Shown here piece after piece: positions 25,925-34,544 of a DNA stretch of 64,000 nt; positions within the stretch are counted from its first letter, which is position 1, and each line of letters starts with the position of its first letter. The position numbers were made by a program, and so were the translations under genes. Source of the DNA: Winogradskyella helgolandensis (lineage in GTDB: Bacteria > Bacteroidota > Bacteroidia > Flavobacteriales > Flavobacteriaceae). Where the stretch lies: positions 1,550,001 through 1,614,000 of the forward strand of contig NZ_JABFHO010000001.1 of NCBI RefSeq assembly GCF_013404085.1. The letters run 5' to 3'. The notes under the pieces are model-generated. The model worked only from the letters and a program-made list of their open reading frames with translations. It did no database searches and was not told the origin of the DNA.

Positions 25925-26965
25925 ATGGAAGTAAAAAAGAAAGACATAAGAGCCTTAACGAAAGACCAATTAAGAGATTTTTTTGAAAAGCAAGGAGACA
26001 AAGCTTTTAGAGGGAATCAGGTTTACGAATGGCTATGGCAAAAGTCAGCCTATAGTTTTGAAGATATGACTAACGTATCCTTAGAAACGCGGCAAATGCT
26101 AGAAGATAACTTTGTAATTAACCACATTAAAGTAGATCAGATGCAACGTAGCTCTGATGGTACTATTAAGAACGCTGTGAGACTTCACGATGATTTAATT
26201 GTAGAATCTGTACTTATTCCAACAGCGACCAGAACGACAGCTTGTGTGTCGTCTCAAGTAGGTTGTAGTTTAGATTGCAGGTTTTGTGCAACGTCTCGTT
26301 TAAAACGTATGCGAAATCTTAATCCAGATGAAATATACGATCAGGTTGTAGCTATCGATAACGAAAGTAGATTATACCACGGTAGACCCTTGAGTAATAT
26401 TGTGTTCATGGGAATGGGAGAACCTTTAATGAACTATAATAACGTTCTTAAAGCCATCGATAAAATTACATCACCCGAAGGTTTAGGAATGTCGCCAAAA
26501 CGCATTGTGGTGTCAACGTCTGGAGTGCCAAAAATGATTAAGAAGATGGCAGATGATAATGTAAAATTTAAGTTGGCCGTTTCTCTGCATTCTGCAATAG
26601 ATGAAATACGTACGTCTATTATGCCATTTAACGCTACATTTCCATTAAGTGACTTAAGAGAGTCTCTTCAATATTGGTATGCAGCCACAAAAAACAGAAT
26701 TACTTATGAGTATGTGGTTTGGGATGGTATTAATGATAAGCGTAAAGATGCAGAAGCTTTAGTGGATTTTTGCAAATTTGCTCCTAGTAAAGTTAATCTT
26801 ATAGAGTATAACCCAATTGATGATGGTGAGTTTCAACAAGCCGATTCTAAAGCGATAGACATGTATGTTAGTGTTTTAGAAGCTAATAATATTACGGTAA
26901 CTGTAAGGAGAAGTAGAGGGAAAGATATTGATGCGGCTTGTGGCCAGTTGGCTAATAAAAGTTAA
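25925..26965 (+). CDS. rlmN: 23S rRNA (and tRNA) adenine-C2 methyltransferase
   Basis: RlmN is a radical SAM enzyme that methylates A2503 of 23S rRNA and A37 of some tRNAs. The 346-residue protein has the cluster motif CSLDCRFCATS, the SAM-binding region NIVFMGMGEPLMN and the conserved C-terminal cysteine (AACGQL). The start at 25925 is chosen because a TTG start three codons earlier would overlap the promoter box. A perfect bidirectional terminator follows. Confidence 0.94.
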   Translation: MEVKKKDIRALTKDQLRDFFEKQGDKAFRGNQVYEWLWQKSAYSFEDMTNVSLETRQMLEDNFVINHIKVDQMQRSSDGTIKNAVRLHDDLIVESVLIPTATRTTACVSSQVGCSLDCRFCATSRLKRMRNLNPDEIYDQVVAIDNESRLYHGRPLSNIVFMGMGEPLMNYNNVLKAIDKITSPEGLGMSPKRIVVSTSGVPKMIKKMADDNVKFKLAVSLHSAIDEIRTSIMPFNATFPLSDLRESLQYWYAATKNRITYEYVVWDGINDKRKDAEALVDFCKFAPSKVNLIEYNPIDDGEFQQADSKAIDMYVSVLEANNITVTVRRSRGKDIDAACGQLANKS

Positions 26966-26997
26966 AGTAAATCAAAAAATATTTAGATTTTAGACAT

Positions 26998-27026
26998 AAA
27001 AAAAAGCGGCAATTGCCGCTTTTTTC
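26998..27026. terminator. Bidirectional terminator between rlmN and 27042-28499
   Basis: AAAAAAGCGGC-AATT-GCCGCTTTTTT, a perfect inverted repeat between two convergent genes. Confidence 0.9.
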
Positions 27027-27041
27027 TGTTTGAATATAATA

Positions 27042-28499
27042 TTATTCTTTAGTAACTCTTATCGTCTGAGTTTTATCTCCAGAAGTAATCTTTACTAAGT
27101 AAAGTCCGTTAGATAATTCAGATAAGTTAACTGAAGAATCAATGATAGAACTTTTAGTAAAACTTGCTACATTTTGACCAAGTAAATTAAATACTGCAAC
27201 AGTATCAATATCTTGATTAGATTTAATATTTAAAATACCAGATGTTGGATTAGGGTATACACTCAATGGTGCTTCTAATTCATTATCTTCAATAGATAAT
27301 ACATCTCCTGTAGTAAAACTCCATACAGTACCTTCAGTTATTCCAAAGCAGTTAACAACATCTACACTCCAATAGTAAGTTGTACTTACTGATAAGCCTG
27401 TAAGCATGTCACCATTTTCCCAATCGAAAGATTGTGTTGGTGGATTTGCAGTACCTATATTTAAAGTGTACACATCATCAGGACTACCTTCAGTCCAACT
27501 AAAGGATAAACCACCTTCAGGTGTTTCTGATAAATCTACAGAAGGTGCACCATCAGCAGGTACAGGTGTGCTAGCAGCTACAGGAGCTGCTGTTGCAGTA
27601 CAAGCTGCAGTTGTGAAACTCCAAATAGGGCCAGAAGTACTACCACCACAATTTGAACTTTCGATACTCCAATAATAAGTTGTATTTGGTTCCCAATCAT
27701 ATAATACAGAGTTTCCATTTCCTAATTCAAGAACAGTACCAATATTAGAAGCTGCTGGATCTGTACCAAAGTTCATTGAGTAGCTAGTTGCTACGTCACC
27801 CGTTGCAGCTGGTGTCCATTCAAAAGGACCTACTAAATTATCGTCTATTTCATAAATAATTTCAACGTCTGTCGCGGTATCTATAGGAGATATTACTGCT
27901 GCTACAGCATCAGGTGCACTAGCTATACATTGAAAAACAGATACGTTATCAAAAGACCATCCCCAAGAATAGTCACCAGTCCATCTAAAACGAACTTGTG
28001 CTGTTGTAGAACCAGCAAGCTGTGTTGATACATCGATAGCTTCATATCCAAATGAACTTTCTGATGCGTCAGCTCCAGTGAAAGTGGCTACTTGTGCCCA
28101 TGCAAATCCATTAGTTGTGACTTCTACATAACCTTGACCTCCATAACCAGCGGTAAAAAAATGATTAAAGCTTAGCGTAATTGTAGTTAAACCAGTAGTG
28201 TCAAATATTGGACTAGTAAGTGCTGCATTTTCGGCAATATCTCCACCGTAACCATCACTATCAAATGTAGCAAAGTTGCCAGCCATGCCTGCAATACCAT
28301 AATTGTATCCGAAATCATTATAACCTATAGCATTTGCACCAGATCCGATAGCCCAAACTTCGCCACCACCTGCAATATCATTATTAGTCCAAGTTGCAGG
28401 TATCGTTGTTCCTGCTTCAAAATCTTCTGACAAAACAACTTGTCCAAACATTAGGGACGTTGTTAAGAAAAGAGTAAGTAATAAAGTAATTTTTTTCAT
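27042..28499 (-). CDS. Secreted multi-domain protein with T9SS type A sorting domain
   Basis: The 485-residue protein has a signal peptide (1-19), a choice-of-anchor J-like beta-sandwich (about 20-190; EDFEAGTTIPATWTNND, YGGQGYVEVTTNG, WSFDNVSVFQC), two similar fibronectin-type repeats (about 195-300 and 305-400, each with a TTYYWS.. strand and ending WSFTT), and a C-terminal T9SS sorting domain (about 410-485; PLSVYPNPTSGILNIKS). It is probably a surface adhesin or binding protein; the ligand is unknown. Cysteines C193, C249-like and others may form disulfides. Confidence 0.82.
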   Translation of the reverse strand: MKKITLLLTLFLTTSLMFGQVVLSEDFEAGTTIPATWTNNDIAGGGEVWAIGSGANAIGYNDFGYNYGIAGMAGNFATFDSDGYGGDIAENAALTSPIFDTTGLTTITLSFNHFFTAGYGGQGYVEVTTNGFAWAQVATFTGADASESSFGYEAIDVSTQLAGSTTAQVRFRWTGDYSWGWSFDNVSVFQCIASAPDAVAAVISPIDTATDVEIIYEIDDNLVGPFEWTPAATGDVATSYSMNFGTDPAASNIGTVLELGNGNSVLYDWEPNTTYYWSIESSNCGGSTSGPIWSFTTAACTATAAPVAASTPVPADGAPSVDLSETPEGGLSFSWTEGSPDDVYTLNIGTANPPTQSFDWENGDMLTGLSVSTTYYWSVDVVNCFGITEGTVWSFTTGDVLSIEDNELEAPLSVYPNPTSGILNIKSNQDIDTVAVFNLLGQNVASFTKSSIIDSSVNLSELSNGLYLVKITSGDKTQTIRVTKE

Positions 28500-28632
28500 G
28501 TGTTTTTGATTTTTTAATTAGTAGGGATAAAGTTACAAATTAATCCGAGTAGTAAAAGTTAAAATTCTATAATTCCCATTTTAGGAATAAATACTAATAG
28601 AATTTGTAATTTCGCAATGTTTTAAATTAAAA

Positions 28633-29610
28633 ATGAAGATAACCGAACAAATAAAACTACCTATTGCCTACGAGATGGATCTTTTTGAACAAAAGTTTCA
28701 ACTCTCTATGGCGAGTAAGGTGGCGCTGCTTAATCGGATTACACATTATATCGTAAACCGAAAGGGGAAACAAATGCGACCAATGTTTGTGTTTTTAGTG
28801 GCTAAAATGATGAATAATGGTGAAGTTAGCGAACGGACTTATAGAGGTGCTTCGGTAATAGAGCTTATTCATACAGCAACTTTGGTTCACGATGATGTGG
28901 TAGATGATAGTAACCGAAGACGTGGTTTCTTTTCTATTAACGCCCTCTGGAAAAATAAAATCGCTGTTCTTATAGGTGACTTTCTACTATCTAAAGGGTT
29001 ATTACTTTCAATTGATAATAATGATTTCGATTTACTAAAAATTATCTCTGTCGCAGTGCGCGAAATGAGCGAAGGAGAATTACTTCAAATAGAAAAAGCG
29101 AGACAACTCGATATCACCGAAGCTATTTATTACGAAATTATCCGACAAAAAACAGCCACCTTAATAGCGGCTTGTTGTAGTTTGGGAGCTGCTTCCGTAA
29201 AACCGAATTCTCCAGATGTAGAATCAATGCGAAAGTTTGGTGAGTTAATCGGTATGGCATTTCAGATTAAAGATGATTTGTTCGATTATGGAAAAGAAGC
29301 TATCGGCAAACCTACAGGTATAGATATTAAAGAGCAAAAAATGACCTTACCTTTAATATATGTTTTAAATAATTGTACCAAGAAAGAGAAAAAATGGTTA
29401 ATTAATTCTGTTAAAAATCATAATAAAGATAAGAAACGCGTCAATGCGGTTATTGCTTTTGTAAAAGCTAATGGAGGTTTGGATTATGCTGTAGCTAAGA
29501 TGAAAGCATTTCAAGAAGAAGCCTTAAATATATTAGCAAATTACCCAGAGTCACCATACAAAGCATCTCTTAAGCTTATGGTAGATTATGTAATTGATCG
29601 AAAAAAATAA
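28633..29610 (+). CDS. Polyprenyl diphosphate synthase (long-chain, all-trans)
   Basis: This 325-residue prenyltransferase adds isopentenyl units to make the long isoprenoid side chain of menaquinone. The two aspartate-rich motifs are HDDVVDDSNRRRG (FARM) and QIKDDLFDY (SARM), with GKQMRPMFV near the N-terminus for IPP binding. Chain length cannot be read safely. It is related to IspB/octaprenyl synthases. The preceding 133-base gap includes TAATTTCG as a weak -7 candidate. Confidence 0.9.
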   Translation: MKITEQIKLPIAYEMDLFEQKFQLSMASKVALLNRITHYIVNRKGKQMRPMFVFLVAKMMNNGEVSERTYRGASVIELIHTATLVHDDVVDDSNRRRGFFSINALWKNKIAVLIGDFLLSKGLLLSIDNNDFDLLKIISVAVREMSEGELLQIEKARQLDITEAIYYEIIRQKTATLIAACCSLGAASVKPNSPDVESMRKFGELIGMAFQIKDDLFDYGKEAIGKPTGIDIKEQKMTLPLIYVLNNCTKKEKKWLINSVKNHNKDKKRVNAVIAFVKANGGLDYAVAKMKAFQEEALNILANYPESPYKASLKLMVDYVIDRKK

Positions 29611-29744
29611 ATACCAAACGTCTTAAAATCAGATAATTAAAAATTATTTTAATTATTTTTCACTTCCCAAGCAACCCTTGGCTACAAAATTGCGTCTTTA
29701 TAAATAGAAAGGCATCTGAACGTATTCAGAATTTAAACCCAACC

Positions 29745-30308
29745 ATGAAAGTTATACAGCTTCATAAAAACGAAACAAAACTCATAGAACGCGCTGCGAA
29801 TAAAAATCGCGAAGCACAGCATATAATGTACGAGTTACATGCTCCAAAAATGTTAAGTGTGTGTAGATACTATATTAAGGATGTACACCAAGCTGAAGAG
29901 GTAATGTTGAATGGTTTTTTTAAAGTGTTTAAATATTTGAAGACTTATAAACATGAAGGCAGCTTTGAAGGTTGGATAAGGCGAATAATGGTAAGAGAGT
30001 CCATATCTTATTTAAGGCAAAAAAAGAAAATTGAATTCGCTGTTGAAGATGATTATTTAGATGAAGGCTCGTCAAATAACATTAACACCAATATCGAAGT
30101 TGCAGAAATACAACAGCTTATAGATAGTTTGCCAGAAGGTTACCGAATGGTCTTTGTTATGTATGCGATAGAAGGGTATAAACACAATGAAATTGCAGAA
30201 TTATTAAAAATTTCTGAAGGAACTTCTAAATCACAACTATTTAAAGCTAGACAGATGCTTCAGAAGAAATTAAAAGAATTAAATAACAGCAGTTATGGCA
30301 CCAATTAA
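29745..30308 (+). CDS. RNA polymerase sigma-70 family (ECF-type) sigma factor
   Basis: The 187-residue protein has region 2 (about 28-95; KMLSVCRYYIKDVHQAEEV, GSFEGWIRRIMVRE) and region 4 (about 125-175; LPEGYRMVFVMYAIEGYKHNEIAELL with SEGTSKSQL). It overlaps the next gene by 14 bases. That gene encodes a soluble N-terminus followed by one transmembrane helix, so this looks like a sigma/regulator pair controlling itself and the barrel gene further downstream. Target promoters are unknown. Confidence 0.88.
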   Translation: MKVIQLHKNETKLIERAANKNREAQHIMYELHAPKMLSVCRYYIKDVHQAEEVMLNGFFKVFKYLKTYKHEGSFEGWIRRIMVRESISYLRQKKKIEFAVEDDYLDEGSSNNINTNIEVAEIQQLIDSLPEGYRMVFVMYAIEGYKHNEIAELLKISEGTSKSQLFKARQMLQKKLKELNNSSYGTN

Positions 30309-31080
30309 GTTTGAAGAAAATATAAAAGAGAAGCTAGAACAGCGCACGTTGTCACCATCATCAGAGAGTTGGTCTAAACTATCTGAGCGTCTAGATGCGG
30401 AAGAGAATAAATCAAAAAAGCCAATTTTCTGGTGGTTGAGTATAGCCGCAGGATTATTAATTATGATAGCGATATCAACACAGTTTTTTAGTGCTAATGA
30501 ATCGGAAACCGTGTTGCCTCAAGTCGTTAAAGAGGACGTTATTAATGAGCAGTTAAATAATAAACAACTAGAACCTATTCAAAAAGAAGCGATAGAAATC
30601 GTCAATGAAGACGACAGTATTGAAGCGATAATAGAGACATTGCCAACGGTTAAAGATTCAAAAGTTAAAGATCATAAAAAAGTGATTCAGAAAAAGGCAG
30701 AGCCAAAAACTCAACTTGCCAATCAAAGTCAACCAGTTGAAGAACCTGTTAATTTAAATCAGCAAGAGCAGTTACATAATGAAGCACACCGTCTTTTAGA
30801 AGATGCAAAACTAAAAATAGCGGTTGCAGAAGCTGTGGAGACAATTAATTCTGATGAAATAGCGGTTTCGGATAAAGAAATTGATTCTTTATTAAAACTG
30901 GCAAGCAAAGAACTTTTTAAGGACAACTTAAAAAATGAAACTTTAATAGCGGTAGATGCAAATGCTTTATTAATGAGCGTTGAAGACGAAATGGGACAAT
31001 CTTTTAGAAGCCGAGTTTTTGAAGCTTTAAAAGAGAGTTACAAAACGGTAAAAACAGCAGTTGCAGATCGCAATAACTAA
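30295..31080 (+). CDS. Putative membrane-bound partner (anti-sigma-like) of the sigma factor
   Basis: No family is firmly recognised. The 261-residue protein has a short cytoplasmic N-terminus (1-43), one transmembrane helix (about 45-62; FWWLSIAAGLLIMIAI) and a charged, low-complexity periplasmic region with helix-forming segments (about 150-250). Overlap with the sigma factor gene and this topology suggest an anti-sigma or accessory role. A zinc-binding HxxxCxxC of classical ZAS anti-sigma factors is absent. Confidence 0.65.
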   Translation: MAPIKFEENIKEKLEQRTLSPSSESWSKLSERLDAEENKSKKPIFWWLSIAAGLLIMIAISTQFFSANESETVLPQVVKEDVINEQLNNKQLEPIQKEAIEIVNEDDSIEAIIETLPTVKDSKVKDHKKVIQKKAEPKTQLANQSQPVEEPVNLNQQEQLHNEAHRLLEDAKLKIAVAEAVETINSDEIAVSDKEIDSLLKLASKELFKDNLKNETLIAVDANALLMSVEDEMGQSFRSRVFEALKESYKTVKTAVADRNN

Positions 31081-31169
31081 GTCTCCTTAAAAAAGGGGGC
31101 TCATTAAGAGGCTTTAGAACAAGAATCAAATTAAACATCAATAATCAATAAATCAAAAAACGAACAATT

Positions 31170-32267
31170 ATGAATACAATTACAAGAGTAGTAGTATGCT
31201 TAGTGATAGCACTAGCATTTACAACAGCACAAGCTCAAGACACGAAGATTGATAGCACGCAAACGTCATCAAATCAATTGAAAATTGATACACTTAAACA
31301 ACTCAAAACAAATATTGAGAATGAAGAACGCGAATTTTTAAAATCTGAAATAGCAGCGATTAATCAACGTATAGATGATGGTAAAATAACAGCGTCTGAA
31401 GCAGAAACCCTTAAGAAAGAAGCAGCAAAAAATAGAGCTTTAAATATTGAAAACCGTTTAGCTATCATAGATAATAAAATTGCATTATTAGAGCGTAACG
31501 ATGATGGTTATAATACTGAGGATGTAGACGGAGACGGATTTGTGCTTAGAATAGGTAGTGGAGAAGAGGATAAAGAAAGCTTTGTCTACTTTGGTGAAAA
31601 ATCTAATGATAAGCCGAGAAAATACGACAGACGCACTACAACAAATGTAGTTTTCGCATTAGGTTTTAACAATGCTATAATTGAAGGGCAGAGTTTAAAC
31701 GATTCTCCATACAAAATAGGAAGTTCTGGTTTCTTTGAGTTAGGTTATGCGTGGAAAACAAGACTTTTTGAAAACACTAATTTCTGGAGATTAAAATATG
31801 GTTTTTCTTTTCAGTGGAATAAATTTGAAATGGAGGACAATAATTATTTAGTGAATACTGACGGTGAAATTTCACTTCAAGAATTTCCTTCAGATCTAAA
31901 TAAGGCAAAGTTTAGAACTACAAATTTAGTATTTCCAATGCACATAGAATTTGGGCCTTCTAAGAAGATTGAAAAAGACGATTACTTTAGATATTCAACG
32001 TACAAAAAATTAAAAGTTGGGTTAGGTGGTTATGCTGGTCTTAATATTGGTAGCATGCAAAAACTAAAGTACAAGGAAGATGGAGATAGAATAAAAAATA
32101 AGCAACGTGGTGGTTTTGAGGTTAGTGAATTTGTATATGGATTAAGTGGATATGTAGCTTTGGGAGATATTGCTCTGTATGTAAAGTATGATCTTAGCCC
32201 AGTGTTCAAAGATCAACTAATAGATCAGAATAATATTTCTGTAGGATTACGTTTCGATATGGATTAA
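31170..32267 (+). CDS. Outer-membrane beta-barrel protein with N-terminal coiled coil
   Basis: The 365-residue protein has a signal peptide (1-22, ending AQAQD), a strongly charged helical/coiled-coil stretch (about 35-112; EEREFLKSEIAAINQRIDDG), a short acidic linker with DVDGDGF, and a C-terminal barrel (about 160-365) ending in NISVGLRFDMD, an outer-membrane type terminal strand. It follows the sigma factor and its putative partner and may be their target. Function unknown. Confidence 0.72.
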   Translation: MNTITRVVVCLVIALAFTTAQAQDTKIDSTQTSSNQLKIDTLKQLKTNIENEEREFLKSEIAAINQRIDDGKITASEAETLKKEAAKNRALNIENRLAIIDNKIALLERNDDGYNTEDVDGDGFVLRIGSGEEDKESFVYFGEKSNDKPRKYDRRTTTNVVFALGFNNAIIEGQSLNDSPYKIGSSGFFELGYAWKTRLFENTNFWRLKYGFSFQWNKFEMEDNNYLVNTDGEISLQEFPSDLNKAKFRTTNLVFPMHIEFGPSKKIEKDDYFRYSTYKKLKVGLGGYAGLNIGSMQKLKYKEDGDRIKNKQRGGFEVSEFVYGLSGYVALGDIALYVKYDLSPVFKDQLIDQNNISVGLRFDMD

Positions 32268-32270
32268 TTC

Positions 32271-32304
<34 letters not shown>

Positions 32305-32318
32305 TTTTGAGTGTTAAA

Positions 32319-32351
32319 GGGCCTTAGTCTATTATAGATTAGGGCTTTTTT
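32319..32351. terminator. Terminator after the barrel gene
   Basis: GGCCTTAGTCT, loop, AGATTAGGGCTTTTTT: about ten pairs with some G-T pairs and a T-run. It may also serve the SMR gene coming from the other side. Confidence 0.75.
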
Positions 32352-32354
32352 ATT

Positions 32355-32681
32355 TTAATGAGACACAACTTTCAATCCAACAATCGAAATGATTAATGTC
32401 GAAATGAAAAACAAGCGCCAAAACGTGGCAGGTTCTTTAAACACAAAAACACCAACAAGTACCGTTCCTACAGCTCCAATTCCTGTCCAGACAGCATAGG
32501 CGGTTCCTATAGGTAATTCTTGCGTGGCTCTAACCAATAAAATCATGCTAATGCTTAAGCAAACTAAGAATCCGATATACCAGTAAGTGGTTTCTATTCC
32601 TGTGGATTCTTTGGCTTTTCCAAGGCATGCAGCAAAGGCAACTTCAAACAATCCGGCGATGATTAATAAAATCCAATTCAT
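32355..32681 (-). CDS. Small multidrug resistance (SMR) family exporter, Gdx/SugE-like
   Basis: The 108-residue protein has four transmembrane helices and E13 in the first helix (LLIIAGLFEVAFA), the proton/substrate site of SMR transporters. The motif GTAYAVWTGIGAVGTVLVG is closer to the SugE/Gdx branch (guanidinium or quaternary ammonium export) than to EmrE. No guanidine riboswitch is seen in the short upstream gap. It is single-copy, although many Gdx-like proteins are encoded as pairs. Confidence 0.87.
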   Translation of the reverse strand: MNWILLIIAGLFEVAFAACLGKAKESTGIETTYWYIGFLVCLSISMILLVRATQELPIGTAYAVWTGIGAVGTVLVGVFVFKEPATFWRLFFISTLIISIVGLKVVSH

Positions 32682-32775
32682 TTAATTTTGAAATTTCAAT
32701 GATGATACGAAAACTAGTTTGATATATAAAATCGAAGTTCATTCATTTAAATGAGAAATTCAAATTTTGAATCTG

Positions 32776-32815
32776 AAAAAGCCTTAATCTATGTTTTAGA
32801 TTAAGGCTTCTTTTT
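32776..32815. terminator. Terminator between aceA and the SMR gene
   Basis: GAAAAAGCCTTAATCT, loop ATGTTTT, AGATTAAGGCTTCTTTTT: a 12-pair perfect stem with A and T runs on either side; serves aceA on the minus strand. Confidence 0.85.
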
Positions 32816-32838
32816 GTTCTCAATAATAATTAAAACGG

Positions 32839-34470
32839 TTATGCCGGGACTTTTCTAGTTTGTTTTACTCTAGCATTTGCAGTGTGCGATTCAAACTGGT
32901 TAGACGTGTTTTTCTCGCCTCCGGCTTTCAAAGCTTTTTCACCTGCGAAAAATGTTTTATGGTCATCACCAAGATCGGAACCTGCCATTCTTTGATGTTT
33001 TACACAAGACACTCCTTTACGGATTTCTTGTCGTTGTACTCCTCTAACATAAGCTAGCATGCCTTCTTCTCCGAAATAACCCTCGGTTAAATCATTCATG
33101 TGAAGCGCTGTAGTGTGATACGTTGGTAAGGTAATTAAATGGTGAAAAATACCAGCTTCTCTTGCACTGTCCATTTGAAAGGATTTAATCTTCTGATCAG
33201 CACGATGACATAATTCTGAAGCATCATATTCTGCAGCCATTAAATTATTTTGATCATAAGCCGTCATATTTTCACCTTCTAAAAGCATGTCTTCATAGAC
33301 TTGCTTTCTAAAGCTAAGCGTCCAATTGAAAGATGGTGAGTTGTTATAAACCAATTTAGCATTAGGAACAACAGCTCTAACTCTATTTACCATATGTGCA
33401 ATTTGCTTCACATTGGGTGTTGGTGTTTCTATCCATAACAAATCGGCTCCGTTTTGAAGACTCGTGATACAGTCTAATACTACACGGTCTATATTAGAAC
33501 CGTCTTTAAATTTATACAAGCCATTAGCTAGTCTTACAGGACGCACTAATTTCCCATCTCTTTTTAAAAGGACATCGTCTTCCTTGGCATCTGAAATAGC
33601 AATCTCCTCAGCTTCAACAAAAGCTAAATATTGAGACGCTAGATCACCTGGTTCTTGACTTACAGGCAGTTTTTGAGTTAATCCGGCTCCTTCGGAATCT
33701 GTTCTAGCAACGATAATGCCATCATCTACGCCTAATTCTAGAAATGCATAACGAACCGCGTTTAATTTGGCAATAAAATCTTCATGAGGCACCGTTACTT
33801 TTCCATCTTGATGTCCACATTGCTTGGCGTCTGACACCTGATTTTCAATTTGAATTGCACAGGCACCAGCTTCAATCATTTTCTTTGCTAATAAATAAGT
33901 GGCTTCTTCATTTCCAAAACCAGCATCAATATCTGCTATAATAGGAACGATGTGTGTCTCAAAATTATCGATGTCATCTTGTACATTTTCACCGTTTTCT
34001 TTTCTACGGAATAAATCATTCAAGGCTACTGAATCTGCCTGGCGTAAAAATTCATAAATCTCTTTTATCAATGCAGGTACAACCGTTTTTTCATGCATTG
34101 ATTGATCTGGTAATGGTCCAAATTCTGAACGCAAAGCAGCAACCATCCAACCAGAGAGATATAAGTACTTTTTATCAGTCGTTTTATGATGTTTTTTAAT
34201 GGCTATCATTTTTTGTTGCGCAATAAAACCATGCCAGCAACCTAGAGATTGCGTGTAATTAGATGAATCAGCGTCGTAATCTGCCATGTCTTTTCTCATG
34301 ATGGCTGCCGTGTATTTAGCAATATCTAAACCAGAAGTAAAGCGATTTTGAGCTACCATTCTAGCGGCATTTTCTGAGTTTATAGCATCCCAAGTGGCTC
34401 CATATTTAGCTTTAAGGTTTCTAACCGTGTCTAATGCTGAACTGTAATTTGTTTTTGATGAATTTTTCAT
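32839..34470 (-). CDS. aceA: Isocitrate lyase (long form)
   Basis: The enzyme splits isocitrate into succinate and glyoxylate in the glyoxylate bypass. The 543-residue protein is about 100 residues longer than E. coli AceA (434), as in the long bacterial isoform. The catalytic motif reads KQCGH (216-220) where the short form has KKCGH. Other marks are IADIDAGFGNEEATY, LLWIETPTPN and NNSPSFNW. It follows aceB on the same strand with a 74-base gap and ends at a strong terminator. Confidence 0.94.
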   Translation of the reverse strand: MKNSSKTNYSSALDTVRNLKAKYGATWDAINSENAARMVAQNRFTSGLDIAKYTAAIMRKDMADYDADSSNYTQSLGCWHGFIAQQKMIAIKKHHKTTDKKYLYLSGWMVAALRSEFGPLPDQSMHEKTVVPALIKEIYEFLRQADSVALNDLFRRKENGENVQDDIDNFETHIVPIIADIDAGFGNEEATYLLAKKMIEAGACAIQIENQVSDAKQCGHQDGKVTVPHEDFIAKLNAVRYAFLELGVDDGIIVARTDSEGAGLTQKLPVSQEPGDLASQYLAFVEAEEIAISDAKEDDVLLKRDGKLVRPVRLANGLYKFKDGSNIDRVVLDCITSLQNGADLLWIETPTPNVKQIAHMVNRVRAVVPNAKLVYNNSPSFNWTLSFRKQVYEDMLLEGENMTAYDQNNLMAAEYDASELCHRADQKIKSFQMDSAREAGIFHHLITLPTYHTTALHMNDLTEGYFGEEGMLAYVRGVQRQEIRKGVSCVKHQRMAGSDLGDDHKTFFAGEKALKAGGEKNTSNQFESHTANARVKQTRKVPA

Positions 34471-34544
34471 AATTTTGTAATACGTTATTTATTATTAATA
34501 ATTAGATCCTGTTGATTGTGTCCGCAATCGCAGGATTGTTTTTT

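Noticed and set aside
32682..32760. Guanidine riboswitch before the SMR gene
   Set aside because: The short AT-rich upstream region has no conserved guanidine-riboswitch stems.
34471..34544. Hairpin with T-run on the plus strand in the aceB-aceA gap
   Set aside because: Both genes run on the minus strand, where the T-run is on the wrong side; a weak CAATC/GATTG hairpin alone is not convincing.
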